The notes beneath the pieces were generated by a model, which was given only the letters and a program-made list of their open reading frames with translations, made no database searches and had not been told where the DNA came from. Both the position numbers and the translations under genes were made by a program. A stretch of DNA of 14,245 bases from Propionibacteriaceae bacterium (GTDB lineage Bacteria; Actinomycetota; Actinomycetes; Propionibacteriales; Propionibacteriaceae): assembly GCA_009778535.1 (NCBI GenBank), contig WRJP01000034.1, positions 1 through 14,245 on the forward strand. Direction: 5' to 3'. Positions 1-6,359 of this stretch are shown here, in pieces (position 1 is the stretch's first letter; every line of letters begins with the position of its first letter).

Positions 1-262
1 TCCTACGCCTGACTCGACACCGACTCCATCAGCGACTGCGACATCGGGAGCGGAGACATCGCCTCCCGAAACGTCAAATCCTGCCACGCCCACGCTTGGC
101 GAAGACGGTGATCAGGATTATCCTCCAGCTGGTTATGACGACGATCCCGATGGGGAAGACGCCCTCGACGAGCCATTTGACGACTATTCCACACTCATAT
201 TGTTGCTTAGTGTGGGCGGGGTGGCTCTGATCGCAGCTGCGATTGTGCTGCTGAAGAAGTAA
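1..262 (+). CDS. C-terminal end of a membrane-anchored Pro/Thr-rich surface protein (5' end outside window)
   Basis: The frame is open from base 2 to a TAA at 260-262, giving the last 86 residues. It starts with a low-complexity stretch rich in Pro, Thr, Ser and Ala, then an acidic part (DDDPDGEDALDEPFDDY). A hydrophobic helix of about 20 residues follows (LILLLSVGGVALIAAAIVLL) and the protein ends in two lysines. This is the usual layout of an exported Gram-positive protein held by a C-terminal membrane anchor: outside linker, transmembrane segment, short positive cytoplasmic tail. No LPXTG sortase motif is present. The functional domain lies left of the window, so its role cannot be named. 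The stop codon is only 2 bp before the ATG of the DtxR-type repressor, which suggests a shared transcript and perhaps a role linked to metal or haem handling. That link is inference. Confidence 0.75.
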   Translation, partial: PTPDSTPTPSATATSGAETSPPETSNPATPTLGEDGDQDYPPAGYDDDPDGEDALDEPFDDYSTLILLLSVGGVALIAAAIVLLKK

Positions 263-264
263 TA

Positions 265-951
265 ATGAGCACCCTCATCGACACCACGCAGATGTATCTG
301 CGAACCATCTACGAGTTAGTCGAAGAAGGAGTGCCGCCACTGCGGGCGCGTATCGCAGAACGGCTGCAACAAAGCGGCCCAACAGTGTCGGAAACTGTGG
401 CTCGGATGGAACGCGATGGGATGCTGCGGATGCTCACTGACCGTCAAATAGTTTTGACTACCAAAGGTGTGGGTTTGGCGGCTCAGGTAATGCGGCGGCA
501 CCGGCTTGTTGAATGTCTGCTCACCCAAATCATTGGGTTGGACTGGAGCCTGCTGCATGAAGAAGCGTGCCGCTGGGAGCATGTGATTTCTACCGAAGTT
601 GAAGAACGCCTCGTGAGAATCTTGAAACAACCCACGCACTCGCCGTATGGAAATCCAATACCAGCACTGGGTGAACTGGGGATGGACAAAACCAGTGACC
701 AGTCGGCGCGGAAGGTATTGCCGCTAAGTGCAATTCCGGAGGATGGACAAGCACATAATGTGATGATTGAGCGTTTAGGTGAGACGCTTCAGTATCCGGC
801 GATTTTGACGCAGTTGGCTCAACTTGAGGCATTTCCTGGCCGAGATGTCACGGTTTTCGCAACTGAGGCAGCTTTTGTCATAGCAACGCAGTTGGGTGAA
901 ATGCAGTTTTTACCTGATCTTGCTGACAGTATTTTCGTTGTAGTGGGATAA
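265..951 (+). CDS. dtxR: DtxR/IdeR-family metal-dependent transcriptional repressor
   Basis: The 228-residue protein aligns along its length with DtxR/IdeR, the Fe2+-activated repressors of actinobacterial iron uptake. Residues 1-75 are the winged helix, with the family stretch RARIAERLQQSGPTVSETVARMERDG. Known metal ligands are in place: Met10, Cys102, Glu105 and His106 for the primary site, and His79, Glu83 and His98 for the ancillary site. An ExxQ pair at Glu173 and Gln176 matches Glu170/Gln173 of diphtheria DtxR, shifted by three residues. The last 25 or so residues fit an SH3-like domain. Cys102 favours iron over the manganese-type MntR group. The ATG is 2 bp after the preceding stop, with only a weak purine-rich GAAGAAG upstream, so translational coupling is likely. 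No convincing DtxR box was seen in the window, so its targets are elsewhere. Confidence 0.95.
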   Translation: MSTLIDTTQMYLRTIYELVEEGVPPLRARIAERLQQSGPTVSETVARMERDGMLRMLTDRQIVLTTKGVGLAAQVMRRHRLVECLLTQIIGLDWSLLHEEACRWEHVISTEVEERLVRILKQPTHSPYGNPIPALGELGMDKTSDQSARKVLPLSAIPEDGQAHNVMIERLGETLQYPAILTQLAQLEAFPGRDVTVFATEAAFVIATQLGEMQFLPDLADSIFVVVG

Positions 952-1003
952 TTGACGGTAGTTAATAGTTTTCGATTTGGAAAGCCCCAGATGAAAGGCG
1001 AAC

Positions 1004-1339
1004 ATGACTCTGACACTTACACAAGAAAATTTTGAAGCAACCGTGACTGCCGACGGTATCGTCGTCGTTGACTGTTGGGCTGACTGGTGTATGCCATGTA
1101 AGCGTTTTGCCCCAGTTTTTGAAGCTGCCGCTGCGAAATATCCCGATGTCGTATTTGGCAAGGTTGATACTCAGGCCGAGCAGGAATTGGCGGCCGCGCT
1201 CCAGATTCAGGCTATCCCAACGATCATGGCATTCCGCGACGGAACTATGGTTTTCCGCGAAGCGGGCGCTTTGAGCGCCGCCCAACTGGACGAGTTGATC
1301 ACGCAAGTGCAGGCACTGAACATGGACGAACTCGACTGA
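1004..1339 (+). CDS. thioredoxin (WCMPC active site)
   Basis: This 111-residue single-domain thioredoxin is a cytoplasmic disulfide reductase normally recycled by thioredoxin reductase. The redox motif is WCMPC at residues 28-32 inside WADWCMPCKRFAPVFE. The cis-proline loop is AIPT at 70-73, and FRDG plus the C-terminal helix complete the fold. There is no signal peptide or membrane segment. Classical thioredoxins have WCGPC; Met in place of Gly should alter redox potential or partner choice somewhat, but both cysteines and the proline are intact. A sequence AAAGG lies 5-9 bases before the ATG. The gene starts 52 bp after the DtxR-type gene, so it may be co-transcribed, and it is followed by two hairpins. 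Thioredoxin is confident; assignment as the main TrxA of the cell is not. Confidence 0.93.
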   Translation: MTLTLTQENFEATVTADGIVVVDCWADWCMPCKRFAPVFEAAAAKYPDVVFGKVDTQAEQELAAALQIQAIPTIMAFRDGTMVFREAGALSAAQLDELITQVQALNMDELD

Positions 1340-1349
1340 GTGCTTTTTC

Positions 1350-1372
1350 ACAGTTGGTTCGGTGCCAACTGT
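1350..1372 (+). terminator. perfect hairpin just after the thioredoxin gene, possible terminator
   Basis: ACAGTTGG (1350-1357) and CCAACTGT (1365-1372) form a perfect 8-bp stem with a 7-base loop, starting 10 bp past the thioredoxin stop. No T-run follows, so it is not a textbook intrinsic terminator. It may be a weak terminator or an mRNA 3'-end stabiliser. Confidence 0.4.
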
Positions 1373-1394
1373 AGGTTGGGGTACGCCGTCGGGA

Positions 1395-1428
1395 GTACTG
1401 CGCTGCATGCAGTTGCAGTGCGCAGCAC
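1395..1428 (+). other. second, imperfect inverted repeat in the thioredoxin-propeller intergenic region
   Basis: CTGCGC at 1398-1403 pairs with GCGCAG at 1420-1425. Further pairing is possible inside (TGCA with TGCA, leaving a two-base bulge) and outside (GT with AC after one mismatch). The stem is GC-rich but lacks a T-run. With the hairpin at 1350 it makes a structured end to the dtxR-thioredoxin unit. The rest of this 202-bp gap (1340-1541) holds a small dyad AGATTcAATCT at 1467-1477 and a GGAGG Shine-Dalgarno at 1531-1535. No convincing -35/-10 pair was found. Confidence 0.35.
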
Positions 1429-1530
1429 AGGGTCGAAATCAGTGTAGAAAAATCAGGAGAAGCAGTAGATTCAATCTGTAAATAGTTTTTAGCGGTGGTA
1501 GGCTGTTATTACTTTATGCTTAAAGGCAAT

Positions 1531-1790
1531 GGAGGCTATATATGTTCTGTTCTAACTGTGGCGCAAAGAGTGACGGTGGAAACTTTTGCACAAATTGCGG
1601 CACTTCGCTTCAAGCTCTGGCACCAAGTGCCGAACAGCAGCCCAGAAAGAAAAGTCGGGCACCGCTAATCGCAATAGTTGCGGTGGTATGCGTCGGGCTA
1701 ATAGCTGGACTCGCAATAGGAATTCCTTGGGCATACAACCAGTTTGCCAGTCCCAACGTTCCGACGCCGTCCCCTACTGCCGCCGTGACC
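1531..1790 (+). repeat. 5' copy of a diverged tandem gene duplication
   Basis: From the GGAGG site through the zinc ribbon, membrane helix and start of the linker, this stretch matches 3095-3350 closely at nucleotide level. Identical blocks include the first 20 bases of both genes and the GGAATTCCTTGGGCATA block after the helix. Similarity falls off in the linker and continues only at protein level. Confidence 0.7.
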
Positions 1791-3062
1791 CCCACAGCCA
1801 CCCCGACTCCCACGGTTTCGCAAACCACGGATATTCCGGCACTGTCTTGGGAAAACGGTACTAAAGAAGTGTGGCGCAGTTCCGATGACAACCAATACAT
1901 CCATTTTGTTGAGTTCTCGCAGTCAGTCTGGTTGGCATATGGCTTTGGTTTTAACTATGGCCATGGCTGGAGCGATGATGCTCCTATTGTTGCGGTTGAC
2001 CCTGCAACTGGAGAGATCCTTTGGAAAAGTTTGATAAAAGGACAATGTGCGGACCAGCCAACTGATTCTGGGGTTCTGGTTTGTGTAGAGGGTGCCTTTG
2101 ATCAGCTTTCGGTTCACTATCGTGATGCGGTGACTGGCGAACAGTTGCGGGAAGTCTCATCAGCAAGTTGGGGTTGGCCTGATGGCATGATGCCAGTTTT
2201 GGTAACAGCTGTTGGAGATGATGTCATCATTGCCGGCGCTACATTATTGACTGACGAACCCATCCTGTATCGAGTAGATATTGTTCGCATAAGTGCAAAT
2301 GGTTCAGTCGTATGGAAGACAAGTGAACCTGAAGTTGACGAGTATCGACTTTCGGAAGCGACTATCAGACACGGTGTTTTGTCTATTCCACCACTTCTGA
2401 TTGATATCGCTACCGGGGATTCACTGCTGGGTGCTGGCGGTTTCCCCGCTGAATCATATGGATTCCTCGCTGAAAATGTGTTACACGGAAATGTTGATAG
2501 CTGGACTGCGATCACATTCCCTGACGGTACTACTGGGACAGTGCTGGATTTTGACGACAAGAGATTTGACGAGGTGAACTTGGTTGAAGGTATGGCAGGT
2601 CAACCACTCTTGTTGCTTCAAATGGCCAGCGATTGCAGCATTCAAGCAATTAACCCCACACTCGGTGCACAGAACGTTTGGAGTGAGCCTGTGCAATCGA
2701 GCGAATCGTGTGAGGACGATTATGCCGGCGTAGAAGCTTCCACAAAAGGACAGTATTTAACGTTACGATATCATTCCGGGCAAGTTATGCTGCTTGATAT
2801 TAGCTCCGGCGATATCGTTTGGCGAGTCGATTTGGGTTTAGACTTTGGCGGATACTACACCTATCTTGGTGTGCTATCGGACGGTTCTGTGATCCTTAAC
2901 TCTGATGACGATGGTAAAAAAGACGTACCGGAGTTCAAGCTATTGGCAGCTAGCGACGGCGAAATACTCGCTGAAAGCCATGGCTTTATCTCGCCGGTAT
3001 TGGATGGAAGAGGTATTTTCGTCTATGGCGAGAATGGCCTGTCACTGCTAGTCCCGGCCTGA
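1542..3062 (+). CDS. zinc-ribbon, single-pass membrane protein with extracellular PQQ-like beta-propeller (paralogue 1)
   Basis: No named family function is recognised; the architecture is clear. Residues 3-19 are a zinc ribbon with paired cysteines (CSNC and CTNC). A basic stretch PRKKSR (34-39) and a hydrophobic helix of about 22 residues (41-62) follow, then a Pro/Thr linker (72-95) and about 400 residues of beta-rich sequence. The last part carries repeated PQQ-type strands ending in W and a basic residue: ATGEILWK (155-162), ANGSVVWK (252-259) and SGDIVWR (422-428). The positive-inside rule puts the zinc ribbon in the cytoplasm and the propeller outside. The start is set by GGAGG at 1531-1535, 6 bases before the ATG. 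The next gene, 43 bp downstream, is a shorter paralogue. A role in sensing or cell-envelope assembly is possible but unproven. Confidence 0.85.
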   Translation: MFCSNCGAKSDGGNFCTNCGTSLQALAPSAEQQPRKKSRAPLIAIVAVVCVGLIAGLAIGIPWAYNQFASPNVPTPSPTAAVTPTATPTPTVSQTTDIPALSWENGTKEVWRSSDDNQYIHFVEFSQSVWLAYGFGFNYGHGWSDDAPIVAVDPATGEILWKSLIKGQCADQPTDSGVLVCVEGAFDQLSVHYRDAVTGEQLREVSSASWGWPDGMMPVLVTAVGDDVIIAGATLLTDEPILYRVDIVRISANGSVVWKTSEPEVDEYRLSEATIRHGVLSIPPLLIDIATGDSLLGAGGFPAESYGFLAENVLHGNVDSWTAITFPDGTTGTVLDFDDKRFDEVNLVEGMAGQPLLLLQMASDCSIQAINPTLGAQNVWSEPVQSSESCEDDYAGVEASTKGQYLTLRYHSGQVMLLDISSGDIVWRVDLGLDFGGYYTYLGVLSDGSVILNSDDDGKKDVPEFKLLAASDGEILAESHGFISPVLDGRGIFVYGENGLSLLVPA

Positions 3063-3094
3063 TAGCCTGAAATCGTTCTACTCTTGAAGCTATC

Positions 3095-3350
3095 GGAGGT
3101 TTTTCATGTTCTGTTCTAACTGTGGTGCAAAGGGTGACGGTGGTAACATTTGCACGAATTGTTCCGCTCCGCTTCAAGGTCAGGCATCGGATGTCGAACA
3201 ACAGCCCAGAAAGAAGAGTCGGGCACCGCTGATCGCAGTCGTGACGCTGGCTTGTGTGGCTTTGGTGGCCGGATTAGCTGTAGGAATTCCTTGGGCATAT
3301 AACCAGTTCTTTGATCCCAACGTCGTTCCGACGCCGCCTCCTACTGCTTC
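3095..3350 (+). repeat. 3' copy of a diverged tandem gene duplication
   Basis: This is the second copy of the 5' part of the zinc-ribbon/propeller gene, including the ribosome-binding site. The two copies lie in direct orientation about 1.56 kb apart. Synonymous and conservative differences are scattered along it, so the duplication is not recent. Confidence 0.7.
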
Positions 3351-4161
3351 CGCGACCCCGACTGATGCTCCTACCCCTTCTGTCATACAGACTCCCATTG
3401 CCGCTACGCCGACGACCACTCCAGCGGTGTCATGGGCAAATGGCGCCACCGAGTCCTGGCGTCTTCCAAACGACGATGATCGTTTTGGGTACGGGCTTGT
3501 CGGATATGGGTTTGCATACTATTCAGAGTCGGTCTGGATTGCCAGTTTCCTGGAAGGCGACATCACTTCACGTGTCACAGCAATAGATCCCACAAAGGGT
3601 GAGATTCTTTGGGAAACATGGATTGCTGGGACGTGCGCGGAGCAGCTAAGCATTTCCGGTGAACTCGCCTGTATCGCCGGTAACTACGACCAGCCTTCCA
3701 TCTTTTTCCTGAACCCTTCCACCGGTGAGAAGCTAAGGGAAGTGTCGCCGTCAGCTTTGGCTTTGCCCAAATCGACAGTTGCATCCGTGATTGAACCTTT
3801 TGGAGATGATCTGATAGTGGCTTTCCATGAAGTGCTGAACGACAATTGGCTTGGGGAGGGAGCAGAATTAGGTGATCTTTATCTTGCTCGACTCAAAGCA
3901 GATGGCACGCTAGTCTGGAAGGCTGAACTGAGTCCCAACTTCGGAAATAGTACTAGCCATTCGGTAGATGTGCTGTCTGATGGGTCTGTGCTAGTAACAC
4001 CCTGGTCACCTGAAGAAGATTTTGAACCAAAGTTCATTATCTACTCAGGTACCAACGGAGCCGTACTGATACAAGGCGATGGCGAGGCGGAAGTCGTTCC
4101 AGGTGGGAAAGCGGTTATCACCTATGACGGTAATGACTATGCCCTTCTTACCCCAGCGTGA
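3106..4161 (+). CDS. zinc-ribbon, single-pass membrane protein with shortened PQQ-like propeller (paralogue 2)
   Basis: This 351-residue protein is a tandem paralogue of the gene before it. The first 70 residues are almost collinear: CSNC and CTNC cysteine pairs (3-6, 16-19), the same PRKKSR, and the same membrane helix running into GIPWAYNQF. A longer Pro/Thr linker (72-108) follows. The propeller part retains TKGEILWE (163-170), STGEKLREVS (205-214), DGTLVWK (266-272) and VLSDGSVL (289-296), and ends in LLTPA like the LLVPA end of its neighbour. The segment matching residues 260-427 of the neighbour is absent. The frame is intact, so this is a shortened protein rather than a pseudogene. GGAGGT at 3095-3100 sets the start. 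The gene ends 11 bp from the convergent rlmB stop. Function unknown. Confidence 0.85.
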   Translation: MFCSNCGAKGDGGNICTNCSAPLQGQASDVEQQPRKKSRAPLIAVVTLACVALVAGLAVGIPWAYNQFFDPNVVPTPPPTASATPTDAPTPSVIQTPIAATPTTTPAVSWANGATESWRLPNDDDRFGYGLVGYGFAYYSESVWIASFLEGDITSRVTAIDPTKGEILWETWIAGTCAEQLSISGELACIAGNYDQPSIFFLNPSTGEKLREVSPSALALPKSTVASVIEPFGDDLIVAFHEVLNDNWLGEGAELGDLYLARLKADGTLVWKAELSPNFGNSTSHSVDVLSDGSVLVTPWSPEEDFEPKFIIYSGTNGAVLIQGDGEAEVVPGGKAVITYDGNDYALLTPA

Positions 4162-4172
4162 AACGGTTGATC

Positions 4173-5099
4173 TTAGTTTGACAGTTCGTAGAGTGCTATG
4201 GACGCAGCAACGGAAGCGTTCAAGGATTCGATAGCTGATGAGATCGGGATAGCAGCCAGGACATCACAATTTTGTTTGACCAGACGCGACAGGCCTTCAC
4301 CTTCGGAGCCGATGACCAATAACACAGGTTGGTCTGAACTTAGCGCCGCAGAGATTTCTACTTCGGCGTCACCATCGAGTCCAATGACGGTGAAATTCGC
4401 ATCGGCGAAAGCCTTGATCGTGCGGTTCAGGTTGGTAACTTTAGCTACCGGTATTCGGGCGGCAGCTCCTGCCGAAGTTTTCCAAGCGGCCGCAGTGACT
4501 TGAGCTGAACGACGTTCTGGAATGATCACCCCATGCGCGCCGAAGGCGGCGGCGGAACGGATGATCGCACCCAGATTCCGGGGGTCGGTGATCGAATCTA
4601 AGGCCACCACGACTGCACCAGAGGTTGCTTGCAGCGCCTTCTCCAATACCTCTTCGGCGTCGGCATAGTCATAGCGCGGTAATTTGATTGCCACGCCTTG
4701 GTGGACTCCGCCACCGGTGAGCTGATCTAGCTCGGTTCTGGTTGCTTGCAGCAGCGGGATGCCATGATTGGCCGCATAGGCGAGAATGTCACGCAGTCGG
4801 TCGTCACGCTCCACACCATGTGCCACGTATGCACTTTGAATCGGAATTCCAACCTGTAGCGCCTCCCATACCGGATTCCTGCCGATCACCCAATCAGCAC
4901 CAGCAGTTGCGGTCTGCCGTACCCGAGCACCCGTGCGTGAAGCCTTCGGTTTTCCCCCTTGGGTTCGGGCGGGTTCGTCCGGTTTACGGGAGCGATACGC
5001 CTTGTGGTAGACCCTATCTTCAGCTTTGGGAGTAGGCCCCTTGCCTTCTAGCGAACGCCGAATGCGACCCCCAGAACCGGCTGTCTGTTTACGTGCCAT
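4173..5099 (-). CDS. rlmB: 23S rRNA (guanosine-2'-O-)-methyltransferase RlmB, SpoU/TrmH family
   Basis: RlmB transfers a methyl group from S-adenosylmethionine to the ribose 2'-OH of G2251 (E. coli numbering) in 23S rRNA. The 308 residues show a basic, disordered N-terminal tail (1-68) common in actinobacterial members. A substrate-binding domain opens with WVIGRNPVWEAL, and the SpoU knotted domain follows. The three SpoU motifs are present: DSITDPRNLGAIIRSAAAFG, VIGSEGEGLSRLVKQNCD and IPISSAIESLNASVAASIAL. The second and third contribute to the trefoil knot and cofactor pocket. The ATG has no strong Shine-Dalgarno; GGGA lies about 10 bases upstream after a small hairpin. The gene is 37 bp after ispF in the same direction. 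In many actinobacteria cysS sits between ispF and rlmB; here it does not. Confidence 0.93.
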   Translation of the reverse strand: MARKQTAGSGGRIRRSLEGKGPTPKAEDRVYHKAYRSRKPDEPARTQGGKPKASRTGARVRQTATAGADWVIGRNPVWEALQVGIPIQSAYVAHGVERDDRLRDILAYAANHGIPLLQATRTELDQLTGGGVHQGVAIKLPRYDYADAEEVLEKALQATSGAVVVALDSITDPRNLGAIIRSAAAFGAHGVIIPERRSAQVTAAAWKTSAGAAARIPVAKVTNLNRTIKAFADANFTVIGLDGDAEVEISAALSSDQPVLLVIGSEGEGLSRLVKQNCDVLAAIPISSAIESLNASVAASIALYELSN

Positions 5100-5136
5100 G
5101 TGACAATCATCCCATCATGGGAGGGTTTCAAAAAAC

Positions 5137-5613
5137 CTAAGCCAGAGTTTTCAGCAAAGCTGTAGCTATCGCTGCCACGCCTTCACCGCGGCCGGTCAGT
5201 CCCAGCCCATCTGTGGTTGTCGCGCAAACACTCACCGGTGCGCCAAGTGTTTGCGAAAGAACGCTTTCAGCCTCGCTACGTCTAGGTGCAATCTTAGGGG
5301 TGTTGCCAATGATCTGAACGGCGACGTTTTCGATCACGAAACCTGCCATAGTGATCAATCTGCGGGTTTCCTGTAGGAAAGCTACCCCCGAAGCGTTCTC
5401 CCATTCAGCGGCATCAGTTCCAAAATTGGAGCCGAGATCACCCAGGTTCGCAGCTGAAAGCAGAGCGTCACAGATTGCGTGGGCGGCGACATCGCCGTCG
5501 GAATGGCCGACTAACCCGGCCGGTTCGTCTGGGAAACTGATCCCAGCTAGCCACATCGGGACTCCAGCGGCAAGCCGGTGAACGTCGGTGCCGATTCCGA
5601 TTCTGCTGCTCAT
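5137..5613 (-). CDS. ispF: 2-C-methyl-D-erythritol 2,4-cyclodiphosphate synthase (IspF)
   Basis: IspF converts CDP-methylerythritol 2-phosphate to the cyclic diphosphate MEcPP in the MEP isoprenoid pathway, acting as a trimer. The 158 residues match the usual length. The metal site is visible as DVH (Asp10, His12) and His45 following GHSDGDV (36-42). The C-terminal TTTDGLGLTGRGEG (132-145) is the nucleotide-contacting signature, with the DG variant common in actinobacteria where E. coli has EK. AGGAG lies about 6 bases before the ATG. The gene starts 20 bp after the thiQ stop and reads the same way, so it is probably transcribed with the thiamine transporter. ispD, the usual neighbour, is not in the window. 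Confidence 0.95.
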   Translation of the reverse strand: MSSRIGIGTDVHRLAAGVPMWLAGISFPDEPAGLVGHSDGDVAAHAICDALLSAANLGDLGSNFGTDAAEWENASGVAFLQETRRLITMAGFVIENVAVQIIGNTPKIAPRRSEAESVLSQTLGAPVSVCATTTDGLGLTGRGEGVAAIATALLKTLA

Positions 5614-5633
5614 CAGTGCTCCTGCTCCACGTA

Positions 5634-6359
5634 CTAGCTAGAGCCTATCGCTTCCTCTTGACCGAGAAAACGCGAGACCGCCCGGTCGGCAGGACGCAGC
5701 AAGAGTTCAAGTGGTGCAGCCAGTTGCAGCAGCTTACCGTCGGCCATGACCGCAATCCGGTCGGCGATGGTGAAGGCCTCGTACTGGTCGTGAGTCACAT
5801 AGATCGCCGAAGTGTGCGTCGCGCGGATAATGGTTCCCAGTTCAGCCACCAAATGCTCCCGCAATTTTCGATCTAACGCAGAGAGCGGCTCGTCAAGCAG
5901 CAGTAGCTTTGGCTTGGGGGCGAGCGAGCGCGCTAAAGCGACGCGTTGGGCTTGCCCACCGGATAGTTCAGTTATTTTCCGTTGCTCATGACCATTTAGC
6001 TTCACCAGCTCCAGCAGTTCGCTAACTCTTTGCTGCCTTTGCGGTTTTGGCCACTTTGACAGCCCGTAGCTGATGTTTTTGGCTACGTTCAGATGCGGAA
6101 ATAACTGTCCGTCTTGGAACATGACCACAAAGCCGCGCTCATGCACTGGCGTGGTCTTCAGGTCTTGGCCGTCCCAGCACACTTGACCGTCTGCTAAGGG
6201 TTCCAACCCGGCAACTGCCCGCAGCAGCGACGTTTTTCCTGAACCTGATTTACCTAGCAGCGCCACGATTTCACCCGGAGCAACCGTGAAGCTCACATCG
6301 TCAACAGCGACCAACTCGCCGTAGCGTATGGTTGCGTTAGCTACCTGCAAACCTCTCAT
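5634..6359 (-). CDS. thiQ: thiamine ABC transporter ATP-binding protein ThiQ
   Basis: This cytoplasmic ATPase powers thiamine import with ThiP and ThiB. All ABC motifs are intact in the 241-residue form: Walker A GKSGSGKT (36-43), Q-loop FQDGQLFPHL (81-90), signature LSGGQAQRVALARSLA (132-147), Walker B LLLLDEP (152-158) and the switch histidine in YVTHDQYEAF (His190). The chosen ATG (6357-6359) overlaps the thiP stop as ATGA and has AGGA 5 bases upstream. The frame is open further to 6437, but that extension lies inside thiP and adds nothing resembling the family. Another ATG at 6365 has its purine run too close. By sequence alone it could be any polyamine/iron-type ATPase; the riboswitch and partners identify it. 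Confidence 0.92.
   Translation of the reverse strand: MRGLQVANATIRYGELVAVDDVSFTVAPGEIVALLGKSGSGKTSLLRAVAGLEPLADGQVCWDGQDLKTTPVHERGFVVMFQDGQLFPHLNVAKNISYGLSKWPKPQRQQRVSELLELVKLNGHEQRKITELSGGQAQRVALARSLAPKPKLLLLDEPLSALDRKLREHLVAELGTIIRATHTSAIYVTHDQYEAFTIADRIAVMADGKLLQLAAPLELLLRPADRAVSRFLGQEEAIGSS

Noticed and set aside
1..262. Sortase (LPXTG) anchoring signal searched for in the C-terminal surface protein fragment
   Set aside because: No LPXTG-like motif precedes the hydrophobic segment, so a plain transmembrane anchor is more likely.
952..980. TTGACG at 952-957 considered as the -35 of a thioredoxin promoter
   Set aside because: The sequence at the proper spacing (ATTTGG or GATTTG) is a poor -10, so the match is likely chance.
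962..1408. Open - strand frame of 148 codons
   Set aside because: It is the reverse of the thioredoxin gene, whose active-site and fold motifs are unambiguous on the + strand.
2117..2560. Open - strand frame of 147 codons
   Set aside because: It is antisense to the first propeller gene, Ser/Thr/Pro-rich by reverse reading, with no domain or ribosome site.
5114..5145. TTAGG-containing stretch considered as a DtxR box near the ispF-rlmB gap
   Set aside because: Only one half resembles the TTAGGTTAG consensus and there is no palindromic partner.
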